In this document: positions 12,838 to 26,825 of the stretch, piece after piece | How the letters are laid out: each line of letters begins with the position of its first letter | How positions within the stretch are numbered: position 1 is the stretch's first letter | Program-made: the position numbers and the translations under genes | From: Siphonodentalium dalli | Lineage: Eukaryota > Mollusca > Scaphopoda > Gadilida > Siphonodentaliidae | NCBI GenBank assembly: GCA_032622095.1 | Contig: CP136067.1 | Span: 79,884,705-79,948,704, forward strand | DNA length: 64,000 bases | Direction: 5' to 3' | The notes under the pieces: model-generated | Told to the model about the DNA's origin: nothing | What the model saw: the letters and a program-made list of their open reading frames with translations, nothing else | Databases searched by the model: none

Positions 12838-13000
12838 TACCACCATTAGCACCCCTCCCCTTAATTTTACTACCATTAGCACCCCTCCCCTTAATTATAC
12901 TACCATTAGCACCCCTCCCCTTAATTATACTACCATTAGCACCCCTCCCCTTGTGTTATTAGCACCCCTCGTGTTATTAGCACCCTCCCCTTGTTTTTGG
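12838..13000 (+). repeat. 30-bp tandem repeat (about 4-5 units)
   Basis: The unit 'accattagcacccctcccc' plus 'ttaattatact' is repeated, with the last units shortened to 'gtgttattagcacccctc'. Because the period is 30, it keeps frames open in two registers (frames through 12770-13099), which explains the repetitive peptides there. Not a gene. Confidence 0.8.
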
Positions 13001-13481
13001 AATTTTATAACTGGTACCTCAAGCTTTCCAACTGTTGCAAATTTTCAAATTCAATCAGATTTGTGGCAGAAATATGAAAATATTCAACTATTGGTCTAAA
13101 ACAAAAAATTTCACTCTAAATTACACTATCAGAACAGTTTCAACTTACATTTAACTCAAATTTTGACCAAAGTTGGAGGGGGTAAGACACCCTCTCAAAT
13201 CCCCCACCCCATGTCACCACTTCCCTGGCATATGGCCTTCATTCAAAACAATTTTGACAGTACACTCAATCCATTATTAAAATAATGTTTATAGTTTCAA
13301 TGTGTCTCTGTAGAATTATATGTTGAATTGAGTGTACCTCTATAGCTTATTATGGGTGAGAAAGGCCATGTAGTGGAAATCCCTAACATTATTAGAGTGT
13401 TGCAAAATTATTCCTGGTTAACTATAAAGTCCCTCTGAACTTGAATAACTGACCCATGAATTATTTTTGTCCATTAATTAA

Positions 13482-13811
13482 CAACCTTATCGCTGCTATG
13501 ATGTCCGTAAATGTTTACGGATGTAAAAGTGCACATTGTGTGCTATATGGTCCGTAGTACGGACTACTTCAGAACACTAGCAGTGGGCCGTTATACCCAC
13601 AACTGGAGCTCCGAGATTGGTGCATCAGAATAGCTGTTTCTCAAAGTTTCAAATAGTGTATGATGTTCCACGATTGTGAACGATAATAACCTTTCAACTG
13701 AGTCAGTTTTATGGTTCTTGTGATATTCCTGTTATATTTTCCCACTGGAAAATGGCAATAAAGACAACAGCGCAGCACACAATGTCATAACATCATTTAG
13801 CAGCAAAGAGG
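13482..13811. mobile_element. TTAA-flanked foldback element
   Basis: The left end after TTAA reads CAACCTTATCGCTGCTA; the right end before TTAA reads, in complement, CCTCTTTGCTGCTA. Internally there are small palindromes such as 'gtccgtagtacggac'. No coding sequence. Arms are only about 17 bp and imperfect. Confidence 0.5.
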
Positions 13812-14394
13812 TTAATTACTCTAATTTTAGCATGAAGATAATTCTCCTCACCTCCGTAATATGATAAAAATATATAGAATGACTCACAAATGAGCAGCTA
13901 ATATTGCACAAGTTTTTTGGTTTAGTTTTGTAACTAATATTTGTGACATGACAAATAAATGTGTTTAATAGGTCTAATCTGTTTCTGCATCTTTGATATA
14001 TTCTTTTTATTATACACTGCGGATTCAGATTTTCCATCTTCATGTACCTGAATATTTCAGAAAATATATGTAAAACTGACATTTCCAAAGCATCATGTAT
14101 TATTAAAGCTATATTCATCACTTTTTGTTTGATATCCATTATTAACTTAGTTTGTCAGTGGTTAAGACATTCATCTGTCATAAAGTCACCTCACATATAT
14201 TCTTGCTATTAATACACAAGCAAATATCCGTTGTAGCACTTTGCATAACTATTCTGGCAAATTGTAAAATTTGGACACCTCAAGAAGCACATATGAAATG
14301 AAGCCATTCTTGTCAGAAGGAAATTTTAATTAGGAATTTCCCATTTTAATCCAATTTCAACATATGACATCACATATTTCTAGCCTTTAAAGGT

Positions 14395-14660
14395 GATATT
14401 CAATGGTTTTCAAGTTTTTATACACACGTCTGTCCATCCGTTCTCTTTTTGTTTCCGGATTAGATAGCCTCAACTGAATGGAAAGAAAGTTGGAGAATTT
14501 TCACCAGAGTTATGACCCTTTTTGTCGGAATTTGCTCTCAATTATCATTTCTGGATGACAACTTTAGCAAGTCTGAACTGAATGGAATGAAATTTGGTAT
14601 GTGAGTTTACTATCCCAAAATACAGTTTAAGTTAGAAGTTTGGGTTCTGCCCGCCAATTT
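14395..14660. repeat. Dispersed 'TTTCCGGATGATAACTTTAG' repeat
   Basis: Modules 'gtttccggattagatagcc', 'ttcaccagagttatgaccc' and 'aaatttggtatgtgagtttac' match the composite repeat at 40130-40800. 13816-14395 and 14660-15460 show no gene I can support. Confidence 0.5.
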
Positions 14661-15466
14661 TGCCTTTGCACCATCACATCAGATGGGTTTTCGCTGATGT
14701 CTACAGTTTGGACAACCACAGGCACATTTAGTGCCAAGCCCTAGCTATGCTCCTGTTGCTGAAGATGAATTCAATTGGTTGCTGGTTGGGTCAACAAACA
14801 TATTCCGCAAGACCAGCCAAGACAAGATTTTCAAAATAATTTTTGCCTCTTGGTGATGTAAAAGGATATCACAGGCATAATAGCATAAATGCTGAAGGTG
14901 GAAATTCATATAGTTCAGAATCAATCTATATGTCCTGAAACTCAGAGCATACATATACATGCCATTCACAATATACCTTGATAAAGTTTTAAAACAATGC
15001 ACTGACAATACAATATTAAGAATGTCAATATTTATTTGTCCTGTTCATACATCAAGTAAACTCCTTCACTATATCCTTCAAAGTTTGTGTCCTGTGTAAA
15101 CTCATTGAGAACAAACAGTCAATCTCGTGGCTTCAGCTCACAAAATATAATGGCAAAGAAAATAAGATTTCTCTTTCATAGATTTTCCCATCAACTGAGT
15201 CAACAAGTACCAGGCACAGTGTTTGTTGAATATAAATGAATTCTAGGTGAAATTATAAGAGAAGTTGCATTGGATATGGATTGTGGCTAACAGATATTTG
15301 ATTGGCATACCTTGAAACATTGACTATTTACTCTGGTGAGTCCTGTCTGCATATCGCAAACAGAGGTTACAGACAGTGGCATTGATCATGCTTGATTACA
15401 CGACTGCCTATTAAAAATGGGCACTGTTTGTTTATATTCAAGAGCAACGATTTTCAATCAGTTTAT

Positions 15467-15611
15467 CCCTTTCAGTGCCAAGTCCGTATTTTGTATCAAC
15501 CCATATTTCCTTGATCATTTTTCAAATTTATTGATTATAATAATCAATAAATTTGAAAAATGATCAAGGAAATATGGGTTGATACAAAAATCGGACTTGG
15601 CACTGAAAGGG
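15467..15611. mobile_element. Near-perfect 145-bp foldback MITE (TTAA type)
   Basis: The two arms of about 70 bp are almost fully complementary, from CCCTTTCAGTGCCAAGTCCG through 'gtatcaacccatatttcc' and 'ttcaaatttattgatt' to a TTATAATAA turn. The right flank is TTAA (15612-15615); the left flank is TTAT, probably a mutated TTAA. The CCCTTT end links it to the other TTAA elements here. Confidence 0.8.
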
Positions 15612-15826
15612 TTAATAGTCAATTTATAATGAAGGATCTTGGAAACTTGGAAGAGCCTTGACTCCCAACAGATGACCATTTAAATCTTGGAAAGCGCTAA
15701 AGTTAGGTCCTTGAGCATATACTTTTGGTGATATATGCCCCACTCACTGAAGGCATATTGAAGATCGTGAACAAATTTGAAAATTTCTGAGATCTTGAAA
15801 AGCATGAAAGCCATTGAAATGAACTT

Positions 15827-16266
15827 GAAATTAATTTATTCTGACATATGTGGCCTCGCAGAATGGAGTGTTCTTTGATCAATTAAGATTTTCGATGTTC
15901 TGATGATTTCAGAAACTGATTTCCGATAATCAAAGAGCCATCTCCCGTGTGATCCTTGGATGAGTATGAGGTTGTGGTGGGGGATACTCTGGGTGGTGTA
16001 TTAATATACCTCCTCTAAAGCCACCTTGGTGGGGGGTACTCTGGGTGGTGTATTATTATACCTCCGCTGAAAGCCACCTTGGTGGGGGATACTCTGAGTG
16101 GTGTATTAATATACCTCCTCATTGAAATTAATTTATTCTGACATATGTGGCCTCGCAGAATGGAGTGTTCTTTGATCAATTAAGATTTTCGATGTTCTGA
16201 TCATTTCAGAAACTGATTTCCGATAATCAAAGAGCCATCTCCCGTGTGATCCTTGGATGAGTATGA
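15827..16266. repeat. Direct duplication of a 143-bp block around a 3-unit tandem repeat
   Basis: 15827-15969 and 16124-16266 are the same 143 bases, with one difference seen (ctgatgattt versus ctgatcattt). Between them are three copies of a unit of roughly 58 bases with 'ggtgggggatactctgggtg' and 'tgtattaatatacctcc'. Both copies share their ends exactly, so this is one tandem duplication event of about 297 bp. Confidence 0.85.
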
Positions 16267-16299
16267 TGGCACATGTTTAGAGTCTTAAGACTTGGGCCA

Positions 16300-16475
16300 T
16301 GTTCCAGCATGGAGTAAAAGAATAGGACCATGGTAGTCACTGCCTCATGTGGAAGTCTTCTAAAAGTGGGACGAGTAATAAATGTAGCCATAGCCTGAAT
16401 TTATGTCTCCTCTTATGTCACGATGTGACCATCGCTGTGGAAAGTGACATTAAACCCCAATTAACTAACTCCCTT
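16300..16475 (+). repeat. Possible SINE tail
   Basis: Ends with 'gtggaaagtgacattaaaccccaattaactaact', resembling the 'gacattaaacccca' ends of tRNA-derived short elements in marine invertebrates. No clear A and B boxes were located, so this rests on the tail only. Confidence 0.3.
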
Positions 16476-17639
16476 AACATAACAGTTATAGTATGGAAAG
16501 CAGACAGGTATTTCACAAATTATCCATTGTTGTCATGGTCTATTGAAATATCCATTGGTAAATAATGAAGAAAAAAAATAGGCCAAGAGTGACTCCTACA
16601 ATGACAAAGGGATGGCGATATTGATATTTTTTTTATGTTTAAATAATTATTCGATCCATACAGTTGAAAGGTTGTGTTCAGTATGCACCTCTATGCCTTG
16701 CAGACTTCCGCCTGTCAGAGTTCCAGTATACAGAAAGCCCACTACTCAGAACGACCTTGATGAACTGGCTAAGTGAGGGATATGTTTAGCTTCCTTTTGA
16801 CCCCATTGTTTGTGACCTTTCTGTGTAATATTCCTTCAAGTATCCCCATGATAGCTCTATACTCCTGATCAATATATGTCTCTGTAGATAGGTGTATCTC
16901 TGTATAGAAATACTGAAGTGCTGAGTATCTTAACTGTACTAGTTAGTATCTGGACTATTTTCTCACCTGGCAGATGCATTCCACACCTCTGGTTAAGTGG
17001 TCCTGCTCGTTTGCCATGATGCTGATTTTGGCTATTGCAAGTAACTTGATATTATAAAAAAAAGCCAGTGTATGCATGAAACATTCACGAACATATATTT
17101 AAAAAAATATTCTAATCATGTCTGGTCTTGCATGTGTTTGCAAAATGACAAGAAACATAATTTTTTGTTTGCCATTTTTAAAGGTACACAATCTGATTTG
17201 ATGGTCCCCATATCATCAGATTTCAACAACATTTCTTGAAATGCCGCTTTAGTTATCAGAATCTATTAATTGCCTAAAAATATTACTAACCACAGTCAAC
17301 TATAGTATAAAATTGCCCAAAACGTGTCATTCATCAACATTTTGTTCAATGAAATTTGGCTGGATTGTCAAATATCTAACACCGAAAGACAGTTTATTTT
17401 AGAGTTATCCATCTTCATCCGCAATTTGGTCTGAGATCGTCAGGTTGACGAATATTTGCCAGGCCACCAAAAATTACATATCTCGGGAAATAACAAATTT
17501 CAAAAATCAATATCTGATCACTGAGCTTTGATGGGTGGGTTCCTCGACTCGAATCAAATATATTTTACTCCCGAAGCCAAAGAAATAGTAATTTGGGAGC
17601 ATTAATTTGAATTATGAATCTTTAAAATATAATACAACT

Positions 17640-17925
17640 AGCTGATGTGCCGGACTTCATCCAGGCTATTTAGGGATTTCTTTGTGATTGCCTCCATCTA
17701 TTGTTCAGTCGGTCCAGAAACATGCCTATATGAGCATATATGAGCGAGGTCAAGGACACAGTCACACGTGAAATTGGACCCACCCATATTGTTCCCGGGA
17801 TCAAAGTAGGCCTACATACCAAATTTGAGTCAGATTGGTTGAGCAGTTTTCGAGTCTATAACACACATACATGCATACATGCACACATACAGACAGAAGT
17901 TCCAAAATATATAATAGATGTATAT
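17640..17925 (+). repeat. RTE-tail short element
   Basis: The head 'actagctgatgtgccggac' leads through 'gcctacataccaaatttgag' and 'tggttgagcagttttcgagtc' to an ACATACATGCA run and 'ttccaaaatatataataga'. Same family as 27663-27975. 16480-17640 contains nothing I can name. Confidence 0.6.
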
Positions 17926-18157
17926 ATGGTTTTGAATGTTTTAGGCATGTAATGGCTTTGTATCCATTCTTTCACATTAGTCAAATGCCATGAAAATGAA
18001 AAAAACTTTATAAAAAATAAAGGTTCATTTTCTTAATGGCGTCATTTCCCCTCACCAGCGTGTTTAAACAGTGTATTTACTGAGTATACTGTGTTTTTAC
18101 TGATTATAATGGGATTATAAATAGGTTCTGGTATTTTATTCCATACCTGTTGATGTG

Positions 18158-21100
18158 AGACAACCTTTTTATCTTGGTAGACTCACTCTCATACTACATC
18201 CCAACAAGTTGTTTATCCTGGTAGACTCACTTTCATACAACATCTTGACAACCTGTTTTTGTTGATAGACTCACTCTATACTACATCCCGACAACCTGTT
18301 TATGTTGATAGACTCACCGTCAGACTACATCCCGACAACCTGTTTATCTTGGTAGACTCACCCTCATACTACATCCTGACAACCTGTTTATCTCGGCAGA
18401 CTCACTCTCATACTACATGCTGACAACCTGTTTATCTCGGGAGACTCGCTCTCATACTACATCCCGACAACCAGTTTATCTTGGCAGACTCACTCTCATA
18501 CTACATGCTGACAATCTGTTTATCTCGGCAGACTCACTCTCATACTACATCCCGACAACCTGTTTATCTCGGGAGACTCGCTCTCATACTACATGCTGAC
18601 AACCTGTTTATCTCGGCAGACTCACTCTCATACTACATCCTGACAACCTGTTTATCTCGGGAGACTCGCTCTCATACTACATGCTGACAACCTGTTTATC
18701 TCGGCAGACTCACTCTCATACTACATCCTGACAACCTATTTATCTCGGCAGACTCACTCTCATACTATATCCCGACAACCTGTTTATCTCGGGAGACTCA
18801 CTCTCATACTATATCCCGACAACCAGTTTTTCTCGGCAGACTCACTCTCATACTACATCCTGACAACCAGTTTATCTCGGCAGACTCACTCTCATACTAC
18901 ATGCTGACAACCTGTTTATTTTGGCAGACTCACTCTCATACTACATGCTGACAACCTATTTATCTCGGCAGACTCACTCTCATACTACATGCTGACAACC
19001 TGTTTATTTTGGCAGACTCACTCTCATACTACATCCTGACAACCTGTTTATCTCGGCAGACTCACTCTCATACTACATGCTGACAACCAGTTTATCTCGG
19101 GAGACTCGCTCTCATACTACATGCTGACAACCTGTTTATCTCGGCAGACTCACTCTCATACTACATGCTGACAACCAGTTTATCTCGGCAGACTCACTCT
19201 CATACTACATCCTGACAACCTGTTTATCTCGGCAGACTCGCTCTCATACTACATGCTGACAACCAGTTTATCTCGGGAGACTCGCTCTCATACTACATGC
19301 TGACAACCAGTTTATCTCGGGAGACTCGCTCTCATACTACATGCTGACAACCTATTTATCTCAGCAGACTCACTCTCATACTACATGCTGACAACATGTT
19401 TATTTTGGCAGACTCACTCTCATACTACATCCTGACAACCTGTTTATCTTGGCAGACTTACTCTCATACTACATCCCGACAACCAGTTTATCTCGGCAGA
19501 CTCACTCTGATACTACATCCTGACAACCTGTTTATCTTGGCAGACTCACTCTCATACTACATGCTGACAACCAGTTTATCTTGGCAGACTCATTCTCATA
19601 CTACATGCTGACAACCTATTTATCTCGGCAGACTCACTCTCATACTACATGCTGACAACCTGTTTATCTTGGCAGACTCACTCTCATACTACATGCTGAC
19701 AACCTATTTATCTCGGCAGACTCACTCTCATACTACATGCTGACAACCTATTTATCTTGGCAGACTCACTCTCATACTACATGCTGACAACCTATTTATC
19801 TCGGCAGACTCACTCTCATACTACATGCTGACAACCTGTTTATCTCGGCAGACTCACTCTCATACTACATGCTGACAACCTGCTAATCTCGGGAGACTCA
19901 CTCTCATACTACATGGCGACAACCTGTTTATCTTGGCAGACTCACTCTCATACTACATGCTGACAACCTATTTATCTCGGCAGACTCACTCTCATACTAC
20001 ATGCTGACAACCTATTTATCTTGGCAGACTCACTCTCATACTACATGCTGACAACCTGTTTATCTTGGCAGACTCACTCTCATACTACATGCTGACAACC
20101 AGTTTATCTTGGCAGACTCACTCTCATACTACATGCTGACAACCTATTTATCTCGGCAGACTCACTCTCATACTACATGCTGACAACCTGTTTATTTTGG
20201 CAGACTCACTCTCATACTACATCCTGACAACCTGTTTATCTCGGCAGACTCACTCTCATACTACATGCTGACAACCAGTTTATCTCGGGAGACTCGCTCT
20301 CATACTACATGCTGACAACCTATTTATCTCAGCAGACTCACTCTCATACTACATGCTGACAACATGTTTATTTTGGCAGACTCACTCTCATACTACATCC
20401 TGACAACCTGTTTATCTTGGCAGACTTACTCTCATACTACATCCCGACAACCAGTTTATCTTGGCAGACTCACTCTCATACTACATGCTGACAACCTGTT
20501 TATCTTGGCAGACTCACTCTCATACTACATGCTGACAACCAGTTTATCTTGGCAGACTCACTCTCATACTACATGCTGACAACCTATTTATCTCGGCAGA
20601 CTCACTCTCATACTACATGCTGACAACCAGTTTATCTCGGCAGACTCACTCTCATACTACATCCTGACAACCTGTTTATCTCGGCAGACTCACTCTCATA
20701 CTACATGCTGACAACCAGTTTATCTCGGCAGACTCACTCTCATACTACATGCTGACAACCAGTTTATCTCGGGAGACTCGCTCTCATACTACATGCTGAC
20801 AACCTATTTATCTCAGCAGACTCACTCTCATACTACATGCTGACAACATGTTTATTTTGGCAGACTCACTCTCATACTACATCCTGACAACCTGTTTATC
20901 TTGGCAGACTTACTCTCATACTACATCCCGACAACCAGTTTATCTTGGCAGACTCACTCTCATACTACATGCTGACAACCTGTTTATCTTGGCAGACTCA
21001 CTCTCATACTACATGCTGACAACCAGTTTATCTTGGCAGACTCACTCTCATACTACATGCTGACAACCTATTTATCTTGGCAGACTCACTCTCATACTAC

Positions 21101-24100
21101 ATGCTGACAACCAGTTTATCTCGGCAGACTCACTCTCATACTACATCCCGACAACCAGTTTATCTCGGCAGACTCACTCTCATACTACATGCTGACAACA
21201 TGTTTATTTTGGCAGACTCACTCTCATACTACATGCTGACAACCAGTTTATCTCGGCAGACTCACTCTCATACTACATGCTGACAACCAGTTTATCTCGG
21301 CAGACTCACTCTCATACTACATGCTGACAACCAGTTTATCTCGGCAGACTCACTCTCATACTACATGCTGACAACCAGTTTATCTCGGCAGACTCACTCT
21401 CATACTACATGCTGACAACATGTTTATTTTGGCAGACTCACTCTCATACTACATGCTGACAACATGTTTATTTTGGCAGACTCACTCTCATACTACATGC
21501 TGACAACCAGTTTATCTCGGGAGACTCGCTCTCATACTACATGCTGACAACCTATTTATCTCAGCAGACTCACTCTCATACTACATGCTGACAACATGTT
21601 TATTTTGGCAGACTCACTCTCATACTACATCCTGACAACCTGTTTATCTTGGCAGACTTACTCTCATACTACATCCCGACAACCAGTTTATCTTGGCAGA
21701 CTCACTCTCATACTACATGCTGACAACCTGTTTATCTTGGCAGACTCACTCTCATACTACATGCTGACAACCAGTTTATCTTGGCAGACTCACTCTCATA
21801 CTACATGCTGACAACCTATTTATCTCGGCAGACTCACTCTCATACTACATGCTGACAACCAGTTTATCTCGGCAGACTCACTCTCATACTACATCCTGAC
21901 AACCTGTTTATCTCGGCAGACTCACTCTCATACTACATGCTGACAACCAGTTTATCTCGGCAGACTCACTCTCATACTACATGCTGACAACCAGTTTATC
22001 TCGGGAGACTCGCTCTCATACTACATGCTGACAACCTATTTATCTCAGCAGACTCACTCTCATACTACATGCTGACAACATGTTTATTTTGGCAGACTCA
22101 CTCTCATACTACATCCTGACAACCTGTTTATCTTGGCAGACTTACTCTCATACTACATCCCGACAACCAGTTTATCTTGGCAGACTCACTCTCATACTAC
22201 ATGCTGACAACCTGTTTATCTTGGCAGACTCACTCTCATACTACATGCTGACAACCAGTTTATCTTGGCAGACTCACTCTCATACTACATGCTGACAACC
22301 TATTTATCTTGGCAGACTCACTCTCATACTACATGCTGACAACCAGTTTATCTCGGCAGACTCACTCTCATACTACATCCCGACAACCAGTTTATCTCGG
22401 CAGACTCACTCTCATACTACATGCTGACAACATGTTTATTTTGGCAGACTCACTCTCATACTACATGCTGACAACCAGTTTATCTCGGCAGACTCACTCT
22501 CATACTACATCCTGACAACCAGTTTATCTCGGCAGACTCACTCTCATACTACATGCTGACAACATGTTTATTTTGGCAGACTCACTCTCATACTACATCC
22601 TGACAACCAGTTTATCTCGGCAGACTCACTCTCATACTACATGCTGACAACCTGTTTATCTCGGGAGACTCACTCTCATACTACATCCTGACAACCTGTT
22701 TATCTCGGCAGACTCACTCTCATACTACATGCTGACAACCAGTTTATCTCGGCAGACTCACTCTCATACTACATGCTGACAACATGTTTATTTTGGCAGA
22801 CTCACTCTCATACTACATCCTGACAACCTGTTTATCTCGGGAGACTCGCTCTCATACTACATGCTGACAACCTGTTTATCTCGGCAGACTCACTCTCATA
22901 CTACATCCTGACAACCTGTTTATCTCGGCAGACTCACTCTCATACTACATGCTGACAACCAGTTTATCTCGGGAGACTCGCTCTCATACTACATGCTGAC
23001 AACCTGTTTATCTCGGCAGACTCACTCTCATACTATATCCTGACAACCTGTTTATCTCGGCAGACTCACTCTCATACTACATGCTGACAACCTATTTATC
23101 TCGGCAGACTCACTCTCATACTACATGCTGACAACATGTTTATTTTGGCAGACTCACTCTCATACTACATCCTGACAACCTGTTTATCTCGGGAGACTCG
23201 CTCTCATACTACATGCTGACAACCTGTTTATCTCGGCAGACTCACTCTCATACTACATCCTGACAACCTGTTTATCTCGGCAGACTCACTCTCATACTAC
23301 ATGCTGACAACCTATTTATCTCGGCAGACTCACTCTCATACTACATGCTGACAACATGTTTATTTTGGCAGACTCACTCTCATACTACATCCTGACAACC
23401 TATTTATCTCGGGAGACTCACTCTCATACTACATGCTGACAACCTGTTTATCTCGGCAGACTCACTCTCATACTACATGCTGACAACCTATTTATCTCGG
23501 CAGACTCACTCTCATACTACATGCTGACAACCTGTTTATCTCGGGAGACTCACTCTCATACTACATCCTGACAACCTGTTTATCTCGGCAGACTCACTCT
23601 CATACTACATGCTGACAACCAGTTTATCTCGGCAGACTCACTCTCATACTACATGCTGACAACCTGTTTATCTCAGCAGACTCACTATCATACTACATGC
23701 TGACAACCTGTTTATTTTGGCAGACTCACTCTCATACTACATCCTGACAACCAGTTTATCTCGGGAGACTCACTCTCATACTATATCCCGACAACCAGTT
23801 TATCTCGGGAGACTCACTCTCATACTATATCCCGACAACCAGTTTATCTCGGCAGACTCACTCTCATACTACATGCTGACAACCAGTTTATCTCGGCAGA
23901 CTCACTCTCATACTACATCCTGACAACCAGTTTATCTCGGCAGACTCACTCTGATACTATATCCCGACAACCTATTTATCTCGGCAGACTCACTCTCATA
24001 CTATATCCCGACAACCTATTTATCTCGGCAGACTCACTCTCATACTACATGCTGACAACCTGTTTATCTCGGGAGACTCACTCTCATACTACATGCTGAC

Positions 24101-26737
24101 AACCTGTTTATTTTGGCAGACTCACTCTCATACTACATGCTGACAACCAGTTTATCTCGGCAGACTCACTCTCATACTATATCCCGACAACCTATTTATC
24201 TCGGCAGACTCACTCTCATACTACATGCTGACAACCTGTTTATCTCGGGAGACTCACTCTCATACTACATGCTGACAACCTGTTTATTTTGGCAGACTCA
24301 CTCTCATACTACATGCTGACAACCAGTTTATCTCGGCAGACTCACTCTCATACTACATCCTGACAACCAGTTTATCTCGGCAGACTCACTCTGATACTAC
24401 ATGCTGACAACCTGTTTATTTTGGCAGACTCACTCTCATACTACATCCTGACAACCAGTTTATCTCGGCAGACTCACTCTCATACTACATGCTGACAACC
24501 TATTTATCTCGGCAGACTCACTCTCATACTACATGCTGACAACCTGTTTATCTCAGCAGACTCACTCTCATACTACATGCTGACAACCTGTTTATCTCAG
24601 CAGACTCACTCTCATACTACATGCTGACAACCTGTTTATCTCGGCAGACTCACTCTCATACTACATGCTGACAACCTGTTTATCTCAGCAGACTCACTCT
24701 CATACTACATGCTGACAACCTGTTTATTTTGGCAGACTCACTCTCATACTACATCCTGACAACCAGTTTATCTCGGCAGACTCACTCTCATACTACATGC
24801 TGACAACCTGTTTATCTCGGCAGACTCACTCTCATACTACATGCTGACAACCTGTTTATCTCGGCAGACTCACTCTCATACTACATCCCAACAACCAGTT
24901 TATCCTGGTAGACTCACTCTCATACTACATGCTGACAACCTGTTTATCTCGGCAGACTCACTCTCATACTACATGCTGACAACCTGTTTATCTCGGCAGA
25001 CTCACTCTCATACTACATGCTGACAACCTGTTTATTTTGGCAGACTCTCTCTCATACTACATGCTGACAACCTATTTATCTCGGCAGACTCACTCTCATA
25101 CTACATGCTGACAACCTGTTTATCTCAGCAGACTCACTCTCATACTACATGCTGACAACCAGTTTATTTTGGCAGACTCACTCTCATACTACATCCTGAC
25201 AACCAGTTTATCTCGGCAGACTCACTCTCATACTACATCCTGACAACCAGTTTATCTCGGCAGACTCACTCTCATACTACATGCTGACAACCTGTTTATC
25301 TCGGCAGACTCACTCTCATACTACATGCTGACAACCTGTTTATCTCGGCAGACTCACTCTCATACTACATCCCAACAACCAGTTTATCCTGGTAGACTCA
25401 CTCTCATACTACATGCTGACAACCTATTTATCTCAGCAGACTCACTCTCATACTACATGCTGACAACCTGTTTATCTCAGCAGACTCACTCTCATACTAC
25501 ATGCTGACAACCAGTTTATCTCGGCAGACTCACTCTGATACTACATGCTGACAACCTGTTTATTTTGGCAGACTCACTCTCATAATACATGCTGACAACC
25601 TATTTATCTCGGCAGACTCACTCTCATACTACATCCTGACAACCAGTTTATCTCGGCAGACTCACTCTCATACTACATGCTGACAACCTGTTTATTTTGG
25701 CAGACTCACTCTCATACTACATGCTGACAATCTGTTTATCTCGGCAGACTCACTCTCATACTACATGCTGACAACCAATTTATTTTGGCAGACTCTCTCT
25801 CATACTACATGCTGACAACCTGTTTATCTCAGCAGACTCACTCTCATACTACATGCTGACAACCTGTTTATCTCGGCAGACTCACTCTGATACTACATCC
25901 TGACAACCTGTTTATTTTGGCAGACTCACTCTCATACTACATCCTGACAACCTGTTTATCCTGGTAGACTCACTCTCATACTACATCCCAACAACCAGTT
26001 TATCCTGGTAGACTCACTCTCATACTACATGCTGACAACCTATTTATCTCGGCAGACTCACTCTCATACTACATGCTGACAACCTGTTTATCTCAGCAGA
26101 CTCACTCTCATACTACATGCTGACAACCAGTTTATCTCGGCAGACTTACTCTGATACTACATCCTGACAACCTGTTTATTTTGGCAGACTCACTCTCATA
26201 CTACATCCTGACAACCTGTTTATCCTGGTAGACTCACTCTCATACTACATCCCAACAACCAGTTTATCCTGGTAGACTCACTCTCATACTACATGCTGAC
26301 AACCTGTTTATTTTGGTAGACTCTCTCTCATACTACATGCTGACAACCTGTTTATCTCAGCAGACTCACTCTCATACAACATGCTGACAACCTGTTTATT
26401 TTGGCAGACTCACTCTCATACTACATGCTGACAACCTGTTTATCTCAGCAGACTCACTCTCATACTACATGCTGACAACCTGTTTATCTCAGCAGACTCT
26501 CTCTCATACTACATGCTGACAACCTGTTTATTTTGGTAGACTCTCTCTCATACTACATGCTGACAACCTGTTTATCCTTGTAGACTCACTCTCATACTAC
26601 ATGGTGACAACCTGTTTATTTTGGTAGACTCTCTCTCATACTACATGCTGACAACCTGTTTATCCTTGTAGACTCACTCTCATACTATATCCCGACAACC
26701 TGTTTATTTTGGTAGACTCACCCTCATACTGCATCCC
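18158..26737 (+). repeat. Giant 44-bp minisatellite, about 195 copies, with higher-order structure
   Basis: The unit is CTGACAACCTGTTTATCTCG followed by GCAGACTCACTCTCATACTA and CATG. Variants at a few positions (CTG/CAG/CTA, CTCGG/TTTTGG/CTTGG, CATGC/CATCC/CATCCC) recur in ordered blocks. A rare variant 'cagacttactctc' lies near 20421, 20905, 21653 and 22137, showing periods of 484 bp (11 units) and 1232 bp (28 units). Units at both edges are more diverged. As 44 is not a multiple of 3, all frames cycle and short open frames appear at regular spacing; none is a gene. Confidence 0.95.
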
Positions 26738-26825
26738 TATGGGAGACTCATATATATATAAGAGAATGCATTGGCACAGGGTTTTTGCAACATTCAGGAA
26801 GCTTCCATCATGAAATAGTTAAAGT
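26738..26825. mobile_element. Right end of a TTAA-type MITE abutting the minisatellite
   Basis: Reads 'ccctatgggagactcatata', 'taagagaatgcattggcaca', 'gggtttttgcaac' and 'ccatcatgaaatagttaa'. This matches the right half of the element at 28702-29051. Its left half is missing at the array edge. Confidence 0.6.

Noticed and set aside
12770-13099. 109-codon repetitive frame
   Set aside because: It is the translation of a 30-bp tandem repeat, with no start context or splice evidence.
18417-25507. Regularly spaced 60-71-codon frames with repeated 'SYYMLTT…SRQTHSHTT' peptides
   Set aside because: They are reading-frame by-products of the 44-bp minisatellite; three units make 132 bases, so the same peptides recur without any gene.
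18158-26737. CRISPR-like array
   Set aside because: There are no unique spacers between repeats; units are contiguous and vary only at a few positions. The genome is also eukaryotic.
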